Numbered from the stretch's first letter, positions 8,208 through 18,220 are shown. The stretch: 64,000 nucleotides of DNA from Ancylobacter novellus (GCA_003241695.1 QFPN01000001.1:310001-374000), one strand, 5' to 3'. Notes: generated by a model from the letters alone, not told the origin. Made by a program: numbers and translations.

Positions 8208-9011
8208 TTGCCAATCCCCCTCCCCGTCACCGACCCCGACGACCCCCGCATCGCGGCCTATCGCGCGGTGCGGGAGCGTGACGTCGTCGGGCGCGGAGAG
8301 CGGTTCGTCGCCGAGGGCGAGGTCGTGCTGCGCCTGCTGCTCGGGCCGCGCTGCCGCCACGAGGTGGAAAGCGTGCTCGTGCTCGACCGCCGTCTGCCTG
8401 CGCTCGTCGAGCTGCTCGCCCCGCTCGCCGACGACGTTCCACTCTACGCCGCGAGCCAGGAGGTCATGGACGCGGTCGTCGGCTTCCACATTCATCGCGG
8501 CGTGCTCGCGATCGGCCGGCGCGCGCCGGCGCCCGACGCCGCTGCGCTCCTCGCCTCGCTGCCGGAGCGCGCGCTCGTGCTCGCGCTCGTCGGCATCGCG
8601 AACCACGACAATGTCGGCGCGCTGTTCCGCAACGCCGCCGCCTTCGGCGCCCACGCCGTGCTGCTCGACGGATCGAGCTGCGACCCGCTCTACCGCAAGG
8701 CGATCCGCGTCTCGGTCGGGGCGAGCCTGATCACGCCCTTCGCGCGCGGCGGAAGCGGCGAGGCGATGCTCGACGCGCTCGACGGGGCGGGGTTCGAGAC
8801 GCTCGCGCTCAGCCCTTCGGGCGCGGCCGAACTAGGCCACATGGTCCGCGCGCCCCGCACGTCGCTCATGCTCGGCGCGGAAGGGCCGGGCTTGCCCGCC
8901 GACCTGATGGCGCGCGCAAAGACGGTCAGGATCGACATGGCGGCCGGCTTCGACAGCCTGAACGTCGCGACCACCGGCGCGGTCGCGCTCTACGCGCTGA
9001 CGAGCCGATGA
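8208..9011 (+). CDS. TrmH/SpoU-family RNA 2'-O-methyltransferase
   Basis: A 267-residue SPOUT methyltransferase that uses S-adenosylmethionine to methylate ribose 2'-OH groups of tRNA or rRNA. An N-terminal substrate-binding region (about 1-110) precedes the knotted catalytic domain with the three family motifs: IANHDNVGALFRNAAAFG, MLGAEGPGL and SLNVATTGAVALY. The start is TTG, chosen because the preceding sequence is the intergenic repeat and the next in-frame ATG lies far inside the fold. No good ribosome binding site is visible, so translation may be weak. The exact RNA target cannot be told from sequence. Confidence 0.85.
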   Translation: MPIPLPVTDPDDPRIAAYRAVRERDVVGRGERFVAEGEVVLRLLLGPRCRHEVESVLVLDRRLPALVELLAPLADDVPLYAASQEVMDAVVGFHIHRGVLAIGRRAPAPDAAALLASLPERALVLALVGIANHDNVGALFRNAAAFGAHAVLLDGSSCDPLYRKAIRVSVGASLITPFARGGSGEAMLDALDGAGFETLALSPSGAAELGHMVRAPRTSLMLGAEGPGLPADLMARAKTVRIDMAAGFDSLNVATTGAVALYALTSR

Positions 9012-9080
9012 GCCTCGGCCGTCATGTCCGGCAGCAGGAGCGGACGTAACCGACAGGATGCCGTTCTGCGGGTAGCGTCG

Positions 9081-9863
9081 TCAGCTCCGCCGGGCGCGCG
9101 ACACCATCGTCCGGAACGACCGGGAGCTCGGATCGAGCACCGCCATGAAGACGGTCGAGTTGCAGAGGCTCTTGCGACGAACGATGGCGATGACGATGCC
9201 CCACAGCCCGCCGGACGACACCACCGGCCCGCCGGAATCGCCGCGGCAGATCGAACCTCCGGCGGCGCCGAGCGCGACCGCCGTCGGCCCCCTGGTCACC
9301 ACCTCGGCGGAGACCCGCGCGACGCGGAGCTGGCCGCCGGATCCCTCGTCCGACGGAACACGAAGCCCAGCGCCCGCGAGCACCGACTTCATCTTGGCGG
9401 CCTCGACCGAGTTGCGCGACAGCGCGATCGGCTCCCGGTCGGCCGGGGCGGGCTCGGCGAGCTTCAGGACTGCGAGGTCCGCGCCGAGCAGTTCCGGCTT
9501 GGGGTCGTCGGCCGAGGCCCGGCCGGCGTAGTCCGGATGAAGCGCGCCCGACGCCACCTGGATCGTGGTCGAGATCTTGTTCGTGCGGTCGAAGAACTGG
9601 GCGACCACGAGGCTCGGCCCATCCAGCTCGGAAAGGCAGTGGCCCGCCGTCAGAACGAGCTGACGCTCGATCAGCACGCCGGTGCAGTTGCTGATCTGCG
9701 CCTTGTTGCGCCCCGAAGGCGTCAGGCTCGTGATGAAGACGGTCGCCTTCGTCAGCCGGTCGCCCGGACGGGCCGGCGAGCCTCCGGACAGCGCCGCGGC
9801 GGGGACCGCCGTCGCGACGACGAGGCTCAGGGCGGCGACGAGCCGCCATGCAGGGAAACGCAT
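9081..9863 (-). CDS. Secreted trypsin-like serine protease (copy 1)
   Basis: A 260-residue protein with a signal peptide (MRFPAWRLVAALSLVVATAV, cleavage after AAA) and a chymotrypsin-fold domain. The catalytic triad is visible as LTAGHC (His), GADLAVL (Asp) and ICRGDSGGPVV (Ser). The S1 region lies just before the GDSGGP loop. It is expected in the periplasm or outside the cell. It lies in tandem with a second protease of exactly the same length on the same strand, 147 bases apart, which suggests duplication followed by strong divergence. The ATG with a clean signal peptide was preferred over an upstream start. Confidence 0.85.
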   Translation of the reverse strand: MRFPAWRLVAALSLVVATAVPAAALSGGSPARPGDRLTKATVFITSLTPSGRNKAQISNCTGVLIERQLVLTAGHCLSELDGPSLVVAQFFDRTNKISTTIQVASGALHPDYAGRASADDPKPELLGADLAVLKLAEPAPADREPIALSRNSVEAAKMKSVLAGAGLRVPSDEGSGGQLRVARVSAEVVTRGPTAVALGAAGGSICRGDSGGPVVSSGGLWGIVIAIVRRKSLCNSTVFMAVLDPSSRSFRTMVSRARRS

Positions 9864-10010
9864 TCCGAAATCCCGATCAGGCCGCGAGAGGAGCGCGGCG
9901 ACGCATCCAGTCGCAGGCACCTTGGCACGAGCCGTCTGGGCGGAGCGAACACGAAATCGGACGTCGGCGTCGCGGGACGGCGCCTGTGTCCGTCGAGCGA
10001 CAACACCCGC

Positions 10011-10793
10011 TCAGGGACGCCCGACCGCCGCCCGCATCGCCCGGAAACCGTCCGAGGCGGGATCGACCGGCGTCACCGCGATCCTCGCGCCGCAGCCGCC
10101 TTTCGGTTTGAGAACGGCCGCCGTCACGCCCCAGAGGACCGGCTCGCCGCCTGTCCCCGTCCCGACCGCGGGACCGCCGGAATCGCCGCCGCACATGGTC
10201 ACGGCCGCGGTCGCGAACACCACGCGGGCGCCGGCGCCGGTCGAGGCGCGCACGGCGGAGAGCGCGGCGCGTTTCATGACGCCGGACCGGCCGCCGGGCG
10301 AGACCGCGCCAGTTCCGGCGATCGCGCCGCCCTCCCCGGCCCCGAGCGGGAGCGGCCTCGCTCCGTCCACCGGCGCGGCGAGGCGCAGGAGCGCGAGGTC
10401 TGCGGCGATCTCGCGCTGACGGGTCTCCGGGTCTCCCGCTTTCTCGCGCCAGCCGATCACATGGGCCGGATGGCGCGCGATCGCCGCGACCGCGAGCGGC
10501 TGCGGGACCGGCCGCCCGCCGCGATAGGCGAAGACCGCGACGCGGGTCGGTCCCGCCGCGCCGTCGAGGCAGTGTCCGGAGGTCAGGACCAGATCCGGAC
10601 CGATCAGCGCGCCGCTGCAGTCGGCCACCTTCGCGCGGCCGTCTCCGGTCGGCTCGACGGCCTGCACCGAAACGGTCGCGGCGGCGGCCGCCTCGGCCGC
10701 CCCCTGCGCCAGGGCGGGCGCCGTGACGAGGCAGAGACAGGCGACGACGCCGAGGCGGGACGCAGTGTCGCGGAAGGGCAACAGTCTTGTCAT
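10011..10793 (-). CDS. Secreted trypsin-like serine protease (copy 2)
   Basis: A 260-residue protein with a signal peptide (hydrophobic core LGVVACLCLVTAPALA) and a trypsin-like domain. The triad is present: LTSGHC (His), AADLALLRL (Asp), MCGGDSGGPAV (Ser). A cysteine near the start of the domain (VADCSGALIG) could pair with that of the SGHC loop. It is divergent from tolQ, and a CtrA-like half site (GTAA-N7-TTAAC, one mismatch) lies two bases upstream of its start codon. It is presumably periplasmic. Together with copy 1 it makes a paralogous pair next to the Tol-Pal genes; a link to envelope quality control is speculative. Confidence 0.85.
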   Translation of the reverse strand: MTRLLPFRDTASRLGVVACLCLVTAPALAQGAAEAAAAATVSVQAVEPTGDGRAKVADCSGALIGPDLVLTSGHCLDGAAGPTRVAVFAYRGGRPVPQPLAVAAIARHPAHVIGWREKAGDPETRQREIAADLALLRLAAPVDGARPLPLGAGEGGAIAGTGAVSPGGRSGVMKRAALSAVRASTGAGARVVFATAAVTMCGGDSGGPAVGTGTGGEPVLWGVTAAVLKPKGGCGARIAVTPVDPASDGFRAMRAAVGRP

Positions 10794-10999
10794 AGTAACC
10801 AGGTCTTAACCTTGACGGGCGATGAACGAGCAAGCCCTGCGGGATCGGGTCGCAGTTTCAACACATTGACCGGCCAAACGCGCGGTCGCTCCGAGCCTTG
10901 AGGGTCGAACGACGCACGGGCGCGACGGTCATCGCCGGACCGCGCGCGACGTGCGGCTCCGCGGCTTCGGTCGCCGTGACGGGAGACGACGGAAAGACG

Positions 11000-11677
<678 letters not shown>

Positions 11678-11696
11678 CGCCAATGGGTGACGCGTC

Positions 11697-12146
11697 ATGG
11701 GCATGAGCGGAGGCGGCGGATCGCAGGGCGCGCACGGCGCGAGACGGCGCCGCCGCAGCCAGGTGATGGCCGAGATCAACGTGACGCCGATGGTCGACGT
11801 CATGCTGGTCCTGCTCATCATCTTCATGGTTTCGGCGCCGCTGCTCACCGTCGGCGTTCCGGTCGACCTGCCCCAAACATCGGCCAATCCGCTCAGTGAA
11901 GAGAAGGAGCCGCTGACGATCTCGGTCAACGCCAAGGGCGAAGTGTTCTTGCAGGAGACGCCCGTCACGGTCGAAGAGCTTGCGCCGCGCCTCATTGCCA
12001 TCACGAATTCCGGCTACGAGGAACGGATCTACGTCCGGGGCGACCGCAACGTGAATTTCGGCCCGATCATGAAGGTGATGGGCACGCTCTCCGGAGCGGG
12101 CTTCAAGCGCGTCGCGCTCGTCACCGAACAGGAGCAGGAGAACTGA
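11697..12146 (+). CDS. tolR: TolR, Tol-Pal motor stator subunit
   Basis: A 149-residue ExbD/TolR protein. The single membrane helix follows AEINVTPMVDVMLVLLIIFMV, with the conserved proton-accepting Asp in PMVDVML (about residue 31). A periplasmic domain follows and ends with FKRVALVTEQ. It works with TolQ to turn proton flow into force on TolA. It begins 20 bases after tolQ and ends 6 bases before tolA, so the three genes are one transcript. Another ATG two codons downstream is equally usable. Confidence 0.96.
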   Translation: MGMSGGGGSQGAHGARRRRRSQVMAEINVTPMVDVMLVLLIIFMVSAPLLTVGVPVDLPQTSANPLSEEKEPLTISVNAKGEVFLQETPVTVEELAPRLIAITNSGYEERIYVRGDRNVNFGPIMKVMGTLSGAGFKRVALVTEQEQEN

Positions 12147-12151
12147 CGCCC

Positions 12152-13483
12152 ATGCAGGTGCGTCCCGGGATCCTCCTCTCCTCCGCGGCCCATGCGGCGT
12201 TGCTCGTCTACGCGATCGTCGGCCTGAGCTCGGCGAAGCCGTTCGAGATCGGGCCGACCGAGGCCCTGCCGATCGAGATCCTGACCCCGCAGGAATTCGA
12301 CGCCATGACCAAGGGCTCGAAGACTTCGACCAAGGTCGACGCGCCTCAGCAGAAGGCCGAGCAGGTCGCGGAAGCGGATTCCGAACCGGTCGACAACGAC
12401 GTTCCGATCGCCAAGGAAGACGTGAAGGCTCCGCCTCCGCCGCCGCAGCCGACCGAGAAGGCGGAGGTCGCGCCCAAGCCCGAACCCGCCATCGTCAAGG
12501 CGGAGCAGGAAAAGGCGAAGGCCGAAGCCGCCAAGGCGGAGGCCGCGAGAGCCGAGGCCGTGAAGGCTGAAAAGGCCGAGAAGGCCGCGCAGGAGAAGGC
12601 GGCGGCGGAGAAGACCGCCAAGGCGGAGGCCGAAAAGGCCGCGCAGGCGAAAGCCGCTGAGGCCAAGGCCGCTCAGGAAAAGGCCGCTCAGGAAAAGGCC
12701 GCCGCCGAGAAGGCGGAGAAGCTCGCCCAGGCAGCCGAAGCGGAGCTGCGCGCCAAGGCCGAAGCCGAGAAGAAGGCGGCGGCCGAGAAGGCCGCGCAGG
12801 AAAAGCTCGCTCAGGAAAAGGCCGAGGCCGAAAAGGCCGCCAAGCTCGCGGCCGAGAAAGCCGCCGCCGAGAAGGCGGCCAAGGAAAAGGCCGAGAAACT
12901 CGCCAAGGCGGAAGCCGAGAAGAAGGCCGAAGCCGAGCGCCTTGCAAAGGCAGAGAAGGCCGCGAAGGACAAGGAAGCCGCGGAGAAAGCGGCCAAGGCC
13001 GCCGAACGCAAGTTCGACCCGTCGAAGATCGCGAGCTTGCTCGGCGACAAGCCGTCGTCAAGCCAGAGCGCGATGAAGGACGTGCGCGACCCCGGCCGGA
13101 AGGCGGCCTCGGCGCGAGAGAACGCTCCCGAAACGACCGCCGGCACCAGCCGCGGCACGGCGACCAAGCTGTCCATGTCGGCCCGCACCGGCATCGACAA
13201 CGCCGTGAAAGAACAGGTGATGCAGTGCTGGAACCCGCCGGTCGGCGCCGCCAATGACGGCAGCCTCGCGGTGAAGGTCTCTTTCACGCTGAACGCCGAC
13301 GGCACGCTCGCCGATGGACCTACGGTGACGAACTCATCGTCGAATCCCGCCTTCCGCGCCGCGGCCGGCGCCGCGACCCGCGCGGTGCAGCGTTGCGCGC
13401 CGCTCAAGCTGCCGCCCGAGGCCTACGACTACTGGCGTCAGGTCAACATCAACTTCGATCCTAGGGACATGATGGGCGGATGA
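12152..13483 (+). CDS. tolA: TolA, periplasm-spanning Tol-Pal protein
   Basis: A 443-residue protein. An N-terminal membrane anchor (LLSSAAHAALLVYAIVGLSS, about residues 6-25) is followed by an acidic/proline linker with PPPPPQPTEK. A very long Ala/Lys/Glu-rich helix (about residues 115-285) is built from degenerate KAEAEKAAQ-type units. The globular C-terminal domain (about 345-443) carries VMQCWNPP and VQRCAPLKLP. Domain III contacts TolB and Pal; the helix spans the periplasm. The repeat-rich helix makes the locus prone to length change and creates many spurious open frames on the other strand. Confidence 0.95.
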   Translation: MQVRPGILLSSAAHAALLVYAIVGLSSAKPFEIGPTEALPIEILTPQEFDAMTKGSKTSTKVDAPQQKAEQVAEADSEPVDNDVPIAKEDVKAPPPPPQPTEKAEVAPKPEPAIVKAEQEKAKAEAAKAEAARAEAVKAEKAEKAAQEKAAAEKTAKAEAEKAAQAKAAEAKAAQEKAAQEKAAAEKAEKLAQAAEAELRAKAEAEKKAAAEKAAQEKLAQEKAEAEKAAKLAAEKAAAEKAAKEKAEKLAKAEAEKKAEAERLAKAEKAAKDKEAAEKAAKAAERKFDPSKIASLLGDKPSSSQSAMKDVRDPGRKAASARENAPETTAGTSRGTATKLSMSARTGIDNAVKEQVMQCWNPPVGAANDGSLAVKVSFTLNADGTLADGPTVTNSSSNPAFRAAAGAATRAVQRCAPLKLPPEAYDYWRQVNINFDPRDMMGG

Positions 13484-13550
13484 CCTCGCGCGCCGTCCTC
13501 GCCCCCACTTCCCCTCAAGCGCCGTCCCGCGCCCATTCCGGAACCGCCTG

Positions 13551-14882
13551 ATGCCGCTCCTCGCCTCCCGACTGTTCAGGACCGCCTTCTGGGTCGCCGC
13601 CTTCGGCGCGCTGATCGCGGCCTTCGCGCTGGTCGCGGCGCCGGCGCGCGCGCAGGTGTCGGTCGACATCAACCAGGGCAACGTCCAGCCGCTGCCGATC
13701 GCGATCCCGGACTTCCTCGCCAACGGCTCAGACCCTCAGCTCGCGCGCGACATCGCGGGCGTGATCACGGCCGACCTCAAGAACTCCGGCCTGTTCGCCC
13801 CGATCGACCAGAAGGCCTTCATCGAGAAGATCTCGAGCTTCGACGCGCCGCCGCGCTTCGGCGACTGGCGCATCATCAACGCGCAGGCGCTCGTCACCGG
13901 CCAGGTGGTGCGGCAGGGCGACGGGCGGGTTTCGACCCAGTTCCGCCTGTGGGACGTGTTCGGCGGCAACCAGCTCGAAGGCCAGCAGTTCCTGACCGAC
14001 AAGAACTGGCGCCGGGTCGCGCATCTGATCGCCGACATGATCTACGAGCGGCTGACCGGCGAGAAGGGCTACTTCGACACCCGCGTGGTCTATGTCTCCG
14101 AGACCGGGCCGAAGAACAATCGCGTGAAGCGCCTCGCCATCATGGATCAAGACGGCTTCAACAACCGCTTCATCACGGCCGGCGGCGAGCTGGTGCTGAC
14201 CCCGCGCTTCAGTCCGACCAGCCAGGAGATCACCTACATGTCGTTCGGGCAGGCGGACCCGCGGGTCTATCTGCTCAACCTCGAGACCGGCCAGCGCGAG
14301 GCGGTCGGCAACTTCCCCGGCATGACGTTCTCGCCGCGCTTCTCGCCGGACGGCCAGAAGGTCGCGATGAGCCTCGAACAGGGCGGCAACTCGTCGATCT
14401 ACGTGATGGACCTGCGCTCGCGCGCCACCACCAAGCTGACCGACAGCGGCGCGATCGACACCTCGCCGTCCTATTCGCCCGACGGCTCGCAGATCGTGTT
14501 CGAGAGCGACCGCGGCGGCAACCAGCAGATCTACGTGATGAGCTCGGGCGGCGGCGGCGCGCAGCGCATCTCCTTCGGGCAGGGCCGCTATTCGACGCCG
14601 GTGTGGAGCCCCCGCGGCGACCTCATCGCCTTCACCAAGCAGGCGGGCGGCAAGTTCGCGATCGGCGTGATGAAGCCGGACGGCTCGGGCGAGCGCATCC
14701 TGACCGAGGGCTTCCACAACGAAGGCCCGACCTGGGCTCCGAACGGCCGCGTCCTGATGTTCTTCCGCGACGTCGGCGCCGGCCCGCAGATCTACTCGAT
14801 CGACATCACCGGCCGGAACGAGCGCAAGATCCCGACGCAGGGCTTCGCCTCCGACCCCGCATGGTCGCCGCCGCTGAACTGA
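13551..14882 (+). CDS. tolB: TolB, periplasmic Tol-Pal beta-propeller
   Basis: A 443-residue secreted protein with a signal peptide (cleavage after APARA near residue 34), an N-terminal alpha/beta domain (about 40-170) and a six-bladed beta-propeller with repeated SPDG/SPTS blades (for example FSPRFSPDGQKVAMS and SYSPDGSQIVFESDRGG). TolB binds Pal at the outer membrane and is pulled free by TolA. The length matches the family. The gene lies 67 bases after tolA, which is wider than the other spacings, but still in the same direction. Confidence 0.96.
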   Translation: MPLLASRLFRTAFWVAAFGALIAAFALVAAPARAQVSVDINQGNVQPLPIAIPDFLANGSDPQLARDIAGVITADLKNSGLFAPIDQKAFIEKISSFDAPPRFGDWRIINAQALVTGQVVRQGDGRVSTQFRLWDVFGGNQLEGQQFLTDKNWRRVAHLIADMIYERLTGEKGYFDTRVVYVSETGPKNNRVKRLAIMDQDGFNNRFITAGGELVLTPRFSPTSQEITYMSFGQADPRVYLLNLETGQREAVGNFPGMTFSPRFSPDGQKVAMSLEQGGNSSIYVMDLRSRATTKLTDSGAIDTSPSYSPDGSQIVFESDRGGNQQIYVMSSGGGGAQRISFGQGRYSTPVWSPRGDLIAFTKQAGGKFAIGVMKPDGSGERILTEGFHNEGPTWAPNGRVLMFFRDVGAGPQIYSIDITGRNERKIPTQGFASDPAWSPPLN

Positions 14883-15248
14883 GGGGTTGGGAGCGTCGTT
14901 CGGGGACAGGGTTTCATCCGCCGGACGGACACGTCGCGCCAGCCTCATCCTCCGAGCCGACGCATGGTCTCCCTCGTCCGCAAGCGGAGGAGGGTCACGA
15001 GGCGGCGCTCAAATCGGCGCGTTGGGACGATGCGCGCCCGCTGTGGCGCCGAAGACTCAAGGACCTCGCGATCCCCTTCCCGCCGCAGCGGCGCCACGGT
15101 CGCGCCGCCTTCGGCGGGCGGTTCTGTCGGTTCGCGGCTCGACTGTCTCAAGGGTGAAATAAACCCTTGTTTAAGCCTAACGGAACCTTCGGTTAACGGG
15201 GAGAATGCTATGGGTGGCGCAACCGACAGCCACAAGGAGTCATCGGGT
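14883..15248. other. Intergenic region between tolB and pal
   Basis: I see no convincing gene in these 366 bases. The left half holds a degraded repeat-like stretch with a small inverted element (CCTCGTCCGC followed by GCGGAGGAGG near 14970-14991), similar in style to the palindromic repeats elsewhere in the window. The right part turns A+T-richer (AAATAAACCCTTGTTTAAG) about 90 bases before pal and is where a separate pal promoter would be expected. An AAGGAG ribosome binding site precedes the pal start. Confidence 0.5.
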
Positions 15249-15773
15249 ATGTTGCGTACCATGCGTATCGGCCGCAGCGCCAAGATCGCCGTCGCGCTGT
15301 GCGCGGCGCTCGCCCTCGGCGCCTGCGCCAAGAAGCCCGGCGACGGGATGGACGGCGCGGGCGGAGCCGGCGGCTACGGGGCCGGCGGACGCGGCGGCCC
15401 TCCCGGCAGCCAGCAGGACTTCGTCGTGAACGTCGGCGACCGCGTGTTTTTCGAGACCGACTCGACCGAGCTGACCTCGACCGCCCGCTCGACCCTCGAC
15501 AAGCAGGCTCAGTGGCTATCGCGCTATCCGCGCTACGCGATCACCGTCGAAGGCCATGCCGACGAGCGCGGCACCCGCGAGTACAACTTCGCGCTCGGCG
15601 CCCGCCGCAGCCAGGTCACGCGCGACTATCTCGCCGCCCGCGGCGTGGCCGCCGGCAAGATGCGCACGATCTCCTACGGCAAGGAGCGCCCGGTCGCGGT
15701 CTGCGACGACATCTCCTGCTGGTCGCAGAACCGCCGCGCGGTCACCGTGCTCGGCGGCGGCGCGGGCATGTAA
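15249..15773 (+). CDS. pal: Pal, peptidoglycan-associated outer membrane lipoprotein
   Basis: A 174-residue lipoprotein. The signal peptide ends in the lipobox LALGAC with Cys26 as the lipidated residue. A Gly-rich linker (about 33-55) is followed by an OmpA-type peptidoglycan-binding domain (about 70-174) with VFFETDSTELT and VEGHADERGTREYNFALGARRS, which hold the diaminopimelate-binding Asp and Arg. It anchors the outer membrane to the wall and is the end point of the Tol motor. The start was set by the AGGAG site nine bases upstream; an ATG four codons later is also possible. Confidence 0.95.
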   Translation: MLRTMRIGRSAKIAVALCAALALGACAKKPGDGMDGAGGAGGYGAGGRGGPPGSQQDFVVNVGDRVFFETDSTELTSTARSTLDKQAQWLSRYPRYAITVEGHADERGTREYNFALGARRSQVTRDYLAARGVAAGKMRTISYGKERPVAVCDDISCWSQNRRAVTVLGGGAGM

Positions 15774-15809
15774 GCCCGGCCCGAGGCCGAACGACGCTCT
15801 CCGACTTGT

Positions 15810-15839
15810 GTCCGGCGGCTCTTGCGTCCGCCGCCGGAC
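15810..15839 (+). terminator. Hairpin between pal and cpoB
   Basis: A perfect 10-bp stem (GTCCGGCGGC and GCCGCCGGAC) with a 10-base loop lies 37 bases after the pal stop codon. There is no T-run, so it may weaken read-through into cpoB or protect the pal mRNA end rather than stop transcription fully. Confidence 0.45.
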
Positions 15840-15916
15840 CAGCCCAATTTCGGCCGAACTGGCGACGCAAGATGTGAAGAACGCGTCGCTTTTCCTCGGC
15901 CGGGATTCTCTCCGAC

Positions 15917-16981
15917 ATGCCAGACCTCTCGCGCTTCCAGACCGCCCGGCGCCTCGCGCTGGGCGCCGTTTTCGCCTGCCTGTCGGCGCAGGCTGCGGCG
16001 GCCCAGACGGCGGGCGCGAACGACGCGCCGTCCTGGCTCGAACAGCGCGTGCAGGGCCTCGAGAACAAGCTCGCCTTCTTCGGCGGCCGCGAGGAACGCG
16101 CCGCGACCCCGAACGTCGTGCAGCCGGCGCAGGCCTCGATGGCCGACATCGCGGTCCGGCTCGACCGGCTTGAAAACCAGATGCGCCAGCTCAACGGCCG
16201 CATCGAGGAGCTGCAGTTCCAGGGCCGCAAGAACGACGAGGCGCTGAAGCGCTTCCAGGGCGACGTCGACTTCCGCCTGCAGGACCTCGAAAGCGGCAAG
16301 GGCGGCGGCGCCAAGCCGTCACCGAACCGGCGCGGCGACGCAGGCGACCTCGGCGGCGCGGGCGGAGGAACAAGCGGCTCGATCTCGACGGCGTCGCGCG
16401 ACGCTGGTCCGGGCGCTCCGCCGGCTTCGCTCGGCTCCTCCCGATCGAGCGGCGGCCCCGACTCGATCGGCGGCCTGCTCGAAGACGACCCCAACGCCCC
16501 GATGAGCATCCGGCCGCCCGGCCTCAGCGGCGGCGGCCAGGCTTCGGGCGCGCCCGTCGGCGATCGCATGGCGGCGCGCGACCCAGGTCCGTCCGCGACG
16601 GTCGCGGGCGGCGGGCCGAACGACCAGTTCGCGCTCGGCGTCGGCTTCGTGCAGCGGCGCGACTACAGCCAAGCGGAGGCGACCTTCCGCGACTTCCTGC
16701 GCTCTTATCCCAGCGACCCGAAGGCCGCCGAAGCCCGCTACTGGCTGGGAGAGAGCCTCTATCAGCGCCGCAAGTTCACCGACGCCGCGGACAGCTTCTT
16801 CACCATCTACAAGGACGCGCCCAACTCGGCCAAGGCGCCCGAGAGCATGCTGAAGCTCGGCATGTCGCTCAACGGCATGGGCAAGAAGGAAGAGGCCTGC
16901 GCGACCATCGCCGAGGCCGGCCGCAAATATGCGCGCATCAAGGCGCAGTCCGACCGCGAGCTGAAGCGCATCTCCTGCTGA
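15917..16981 (+). CDS. cpoB: CpoB (YbgF), Tol-Pal associated periplasmic TPR protein
   Basis: A 354-residue secreted protein. A signal peptide (cleavage near residue 29, AQAAAAQT) leads to an N-terminal coiled coil (VRLDRLENQMRQLNGRIEELQFQ, about 78-115), a long Gly/Ser/Pro linker (about 120-230) and C-terminal tetratricopeptide repeats (about 235-350, DYSQAEATFRDFLRSYPSDPKAAEARYWLGESLYQR). CpoB links Tol activity to peptidoglycan synthesis at the septum in known systems. The linker is long for the family. It closes the tol cluster just before tilS. Confidence 0.93.
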   Translation: MPDLSRFQTARRLALGAVFACLSAQAAAAQTAGANDAPSWLEQRVQGLENKLAFFGGREERAATPNVVQPAQASMADIAVRLDRLENQMRQLNGRIEELQFQGRKNDEALKRFQGDVDFRLQDLESGKGGGAKPSPNRRGDAGDLGGAGGGTSGSISTASRDAGPGAPPASLGSSRSSGGPDSIGGLLEDDPNAPMSIRPPGLSGGGQASGAPVGDRMAARDPGPSATVAGGGPNDQFALGVGFVQRRDYSQAEATFRDFLRSYPSDPKAAEARYWLGESLYQRRKFTDAADSFFTIYKDAPNSAKAPESMLKLGMSLNGMGKKEEACATIAEAGRKYARIKAQSDRELKRISC

Positions 16982-17021
16982 GGCGGACCACGCGCGCCCC
17001 CGCGCCGGAGCGGGAGAAAAG

Positions 17022-18158
17022 ATGACCGACAAGGCGACCAGCGGCGGGCGGGACAAGGCCCGGCGCGGCGCGGAAGCGCCCGGCGAGGCCGCGGCGCCTC
17101 CGCCGCTCCCCGACCCGATCGGCGGCGTCGAATGCGTCGAGCTGTTCCAGCGGGCCTTCGCCGGCCGGAGCTCGATCCTCCTCGGCGTCTCGGGAGGCGC
17201 GGATTCCTCCGCTCTGCTCGTGCTCGCGGGCGAGTGGGCGCAGAATCCCGGAGCGCCGAAGATCTCGGTCGCAACCGTCGACCACGGCCTCCGGCGCGAG
17301 GCCCGCGAAGAAGCGGCCGCCGTCGCCGAACTCGCCGCGCGCTACGGTCTTCCCTTCACCCTGCTCGAGGCGGGCCTGGAACCGCGCGAGACGCGGATCG
17401 AGGAGACCGCCCGCCATCACCGCTACGCCGCGCTCTATCGCTGCGCGAGGGCGATCCGCGCGGACGCCATCGCCACCGCCCACACGCTCGACGACCAGGC
17501 CGAGACGGTGCTGATGAGGCTCGCCGCAGGCTCCGGCCCCGCGGGCCTCGCGGCGATGAGGCCCGCGGTCGTGCGCGAAGGCGTCGTCCATGTCCGTCCG
17601 TTTCTCGACATGCCGAAGGCGCGGCTGGTCGCGACGCTTCAGGCGCGCAATCTCGGCTGGGCCGAAGACCGGATGAACGCCGATCCGCGCTTCGCCCGCG
17701 CGCGGCTGCGCGCCGCCCGCGAGGCGCTCGAACGCGAAGGGCTGACGGCGGAGCGCCTCGGCGTCTTCGCCTTCCGCATGGCGCGCGTGAACGCCGCGGT
17801 CGACGCCGCGGTCGACGTGGCCTTCGAGGCTCATGCGCGCAAGCACGATCGCGGCGTCGCCCTCGCGCCGGAACTCGCCGGCGCGCCCGACGAGGTGAAG
17901 CTCAGGGTTCTGGCGCGCGTCGTCTCGGAGGTCGGCGGCGCAAAGATCGCGCTCGAACGGCTGGAGCGGCTCGCCGACCGCATCGTGACGCGCGCTTCGG
18001 GCGCGAGCACGCTCGCGGGCGCGCAGATCGTCTGGTCCGAGGACGGGCGGATCGCCGTGACGCCCGCGCCGCCGCGCCGGTCCGCTGCCGAAAAGGCGCC
18101 CGGAGACGACGCCGAGATCGGCCAAGACCGTGGCGCGACGCACCCGCACGGTCTATGA
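17022..18158 (+). CDS. tilS: tRNA(Ile)-lysidine synthetase
   Basis: A 378-residue enzyme that attaches lysine to C34 of the CAU-anticodon tRNA-Ile, changing it to read AUA. The N-type PP-loop SGGADSSALL is at about residues 57-66, followed by the family segments VDHGLRREAREEA and AHTLDDQAETVLMRL. It is essential in nearly all bacteria. It follows cpoB by 40 bases, as is usual in alphaproteobacteria, but the common downstream neighbour ftsH is absent; a copper chaperone gene lies there instead. Confidence 0.94.
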   Translation: MTDKATSGGRDKARRGAEAPGEAAAPPPLPDPIGGVECVELFQRAFAGRSSILLGVSGGADSSALLVLAGEWAQNPGAPKISVATVDHGLRREAREEAAAVAELAARYGLPFTLLEAGLEPRETRIEETARHHRYAALYRCARAIRADAIATAHTLDDQAETVLMRLAAGSGPAGLAAMRPAVVREGVVHVRPFLDMPKARLVATLQARNLGWAEDRMNADPRFARARLRAAREALEREGLTAERLGVFAFRMARVNAAVDAAVDVAFEAHARKHDRGVALAPELAGAPDEVKLRVLARVVSEVGGAKIALERLERLADRIVTRASGASTLAGAQIVWSEDGRIAVTPAPPRRSAAEKAPGDDAEIGQDRGATHPHGL

Positions 18159-18220
18159 CCGTCCCGCTGGACGACGCGTCTCGCGCGTCGCAGCGCACAT
18201 CCGACGGAGCCCGTCTTCCG

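Noticed and set aside
5882..8251. A 789-codon open frame antisense to uup.
   Set aside because: The frame is a G+C-rich shadow of uup. Its composition is Arg/Gly/Ala-rich without recognisable motifs, and it crosses the palindromic repeat.
12480..13010. Long open frames antisense to tolA (up to about 190 codons).
   Set aside because: They arise from the Ala/Lys/Glu repeat codons read on the other strand. They lack ribosome binding sites and any domain.
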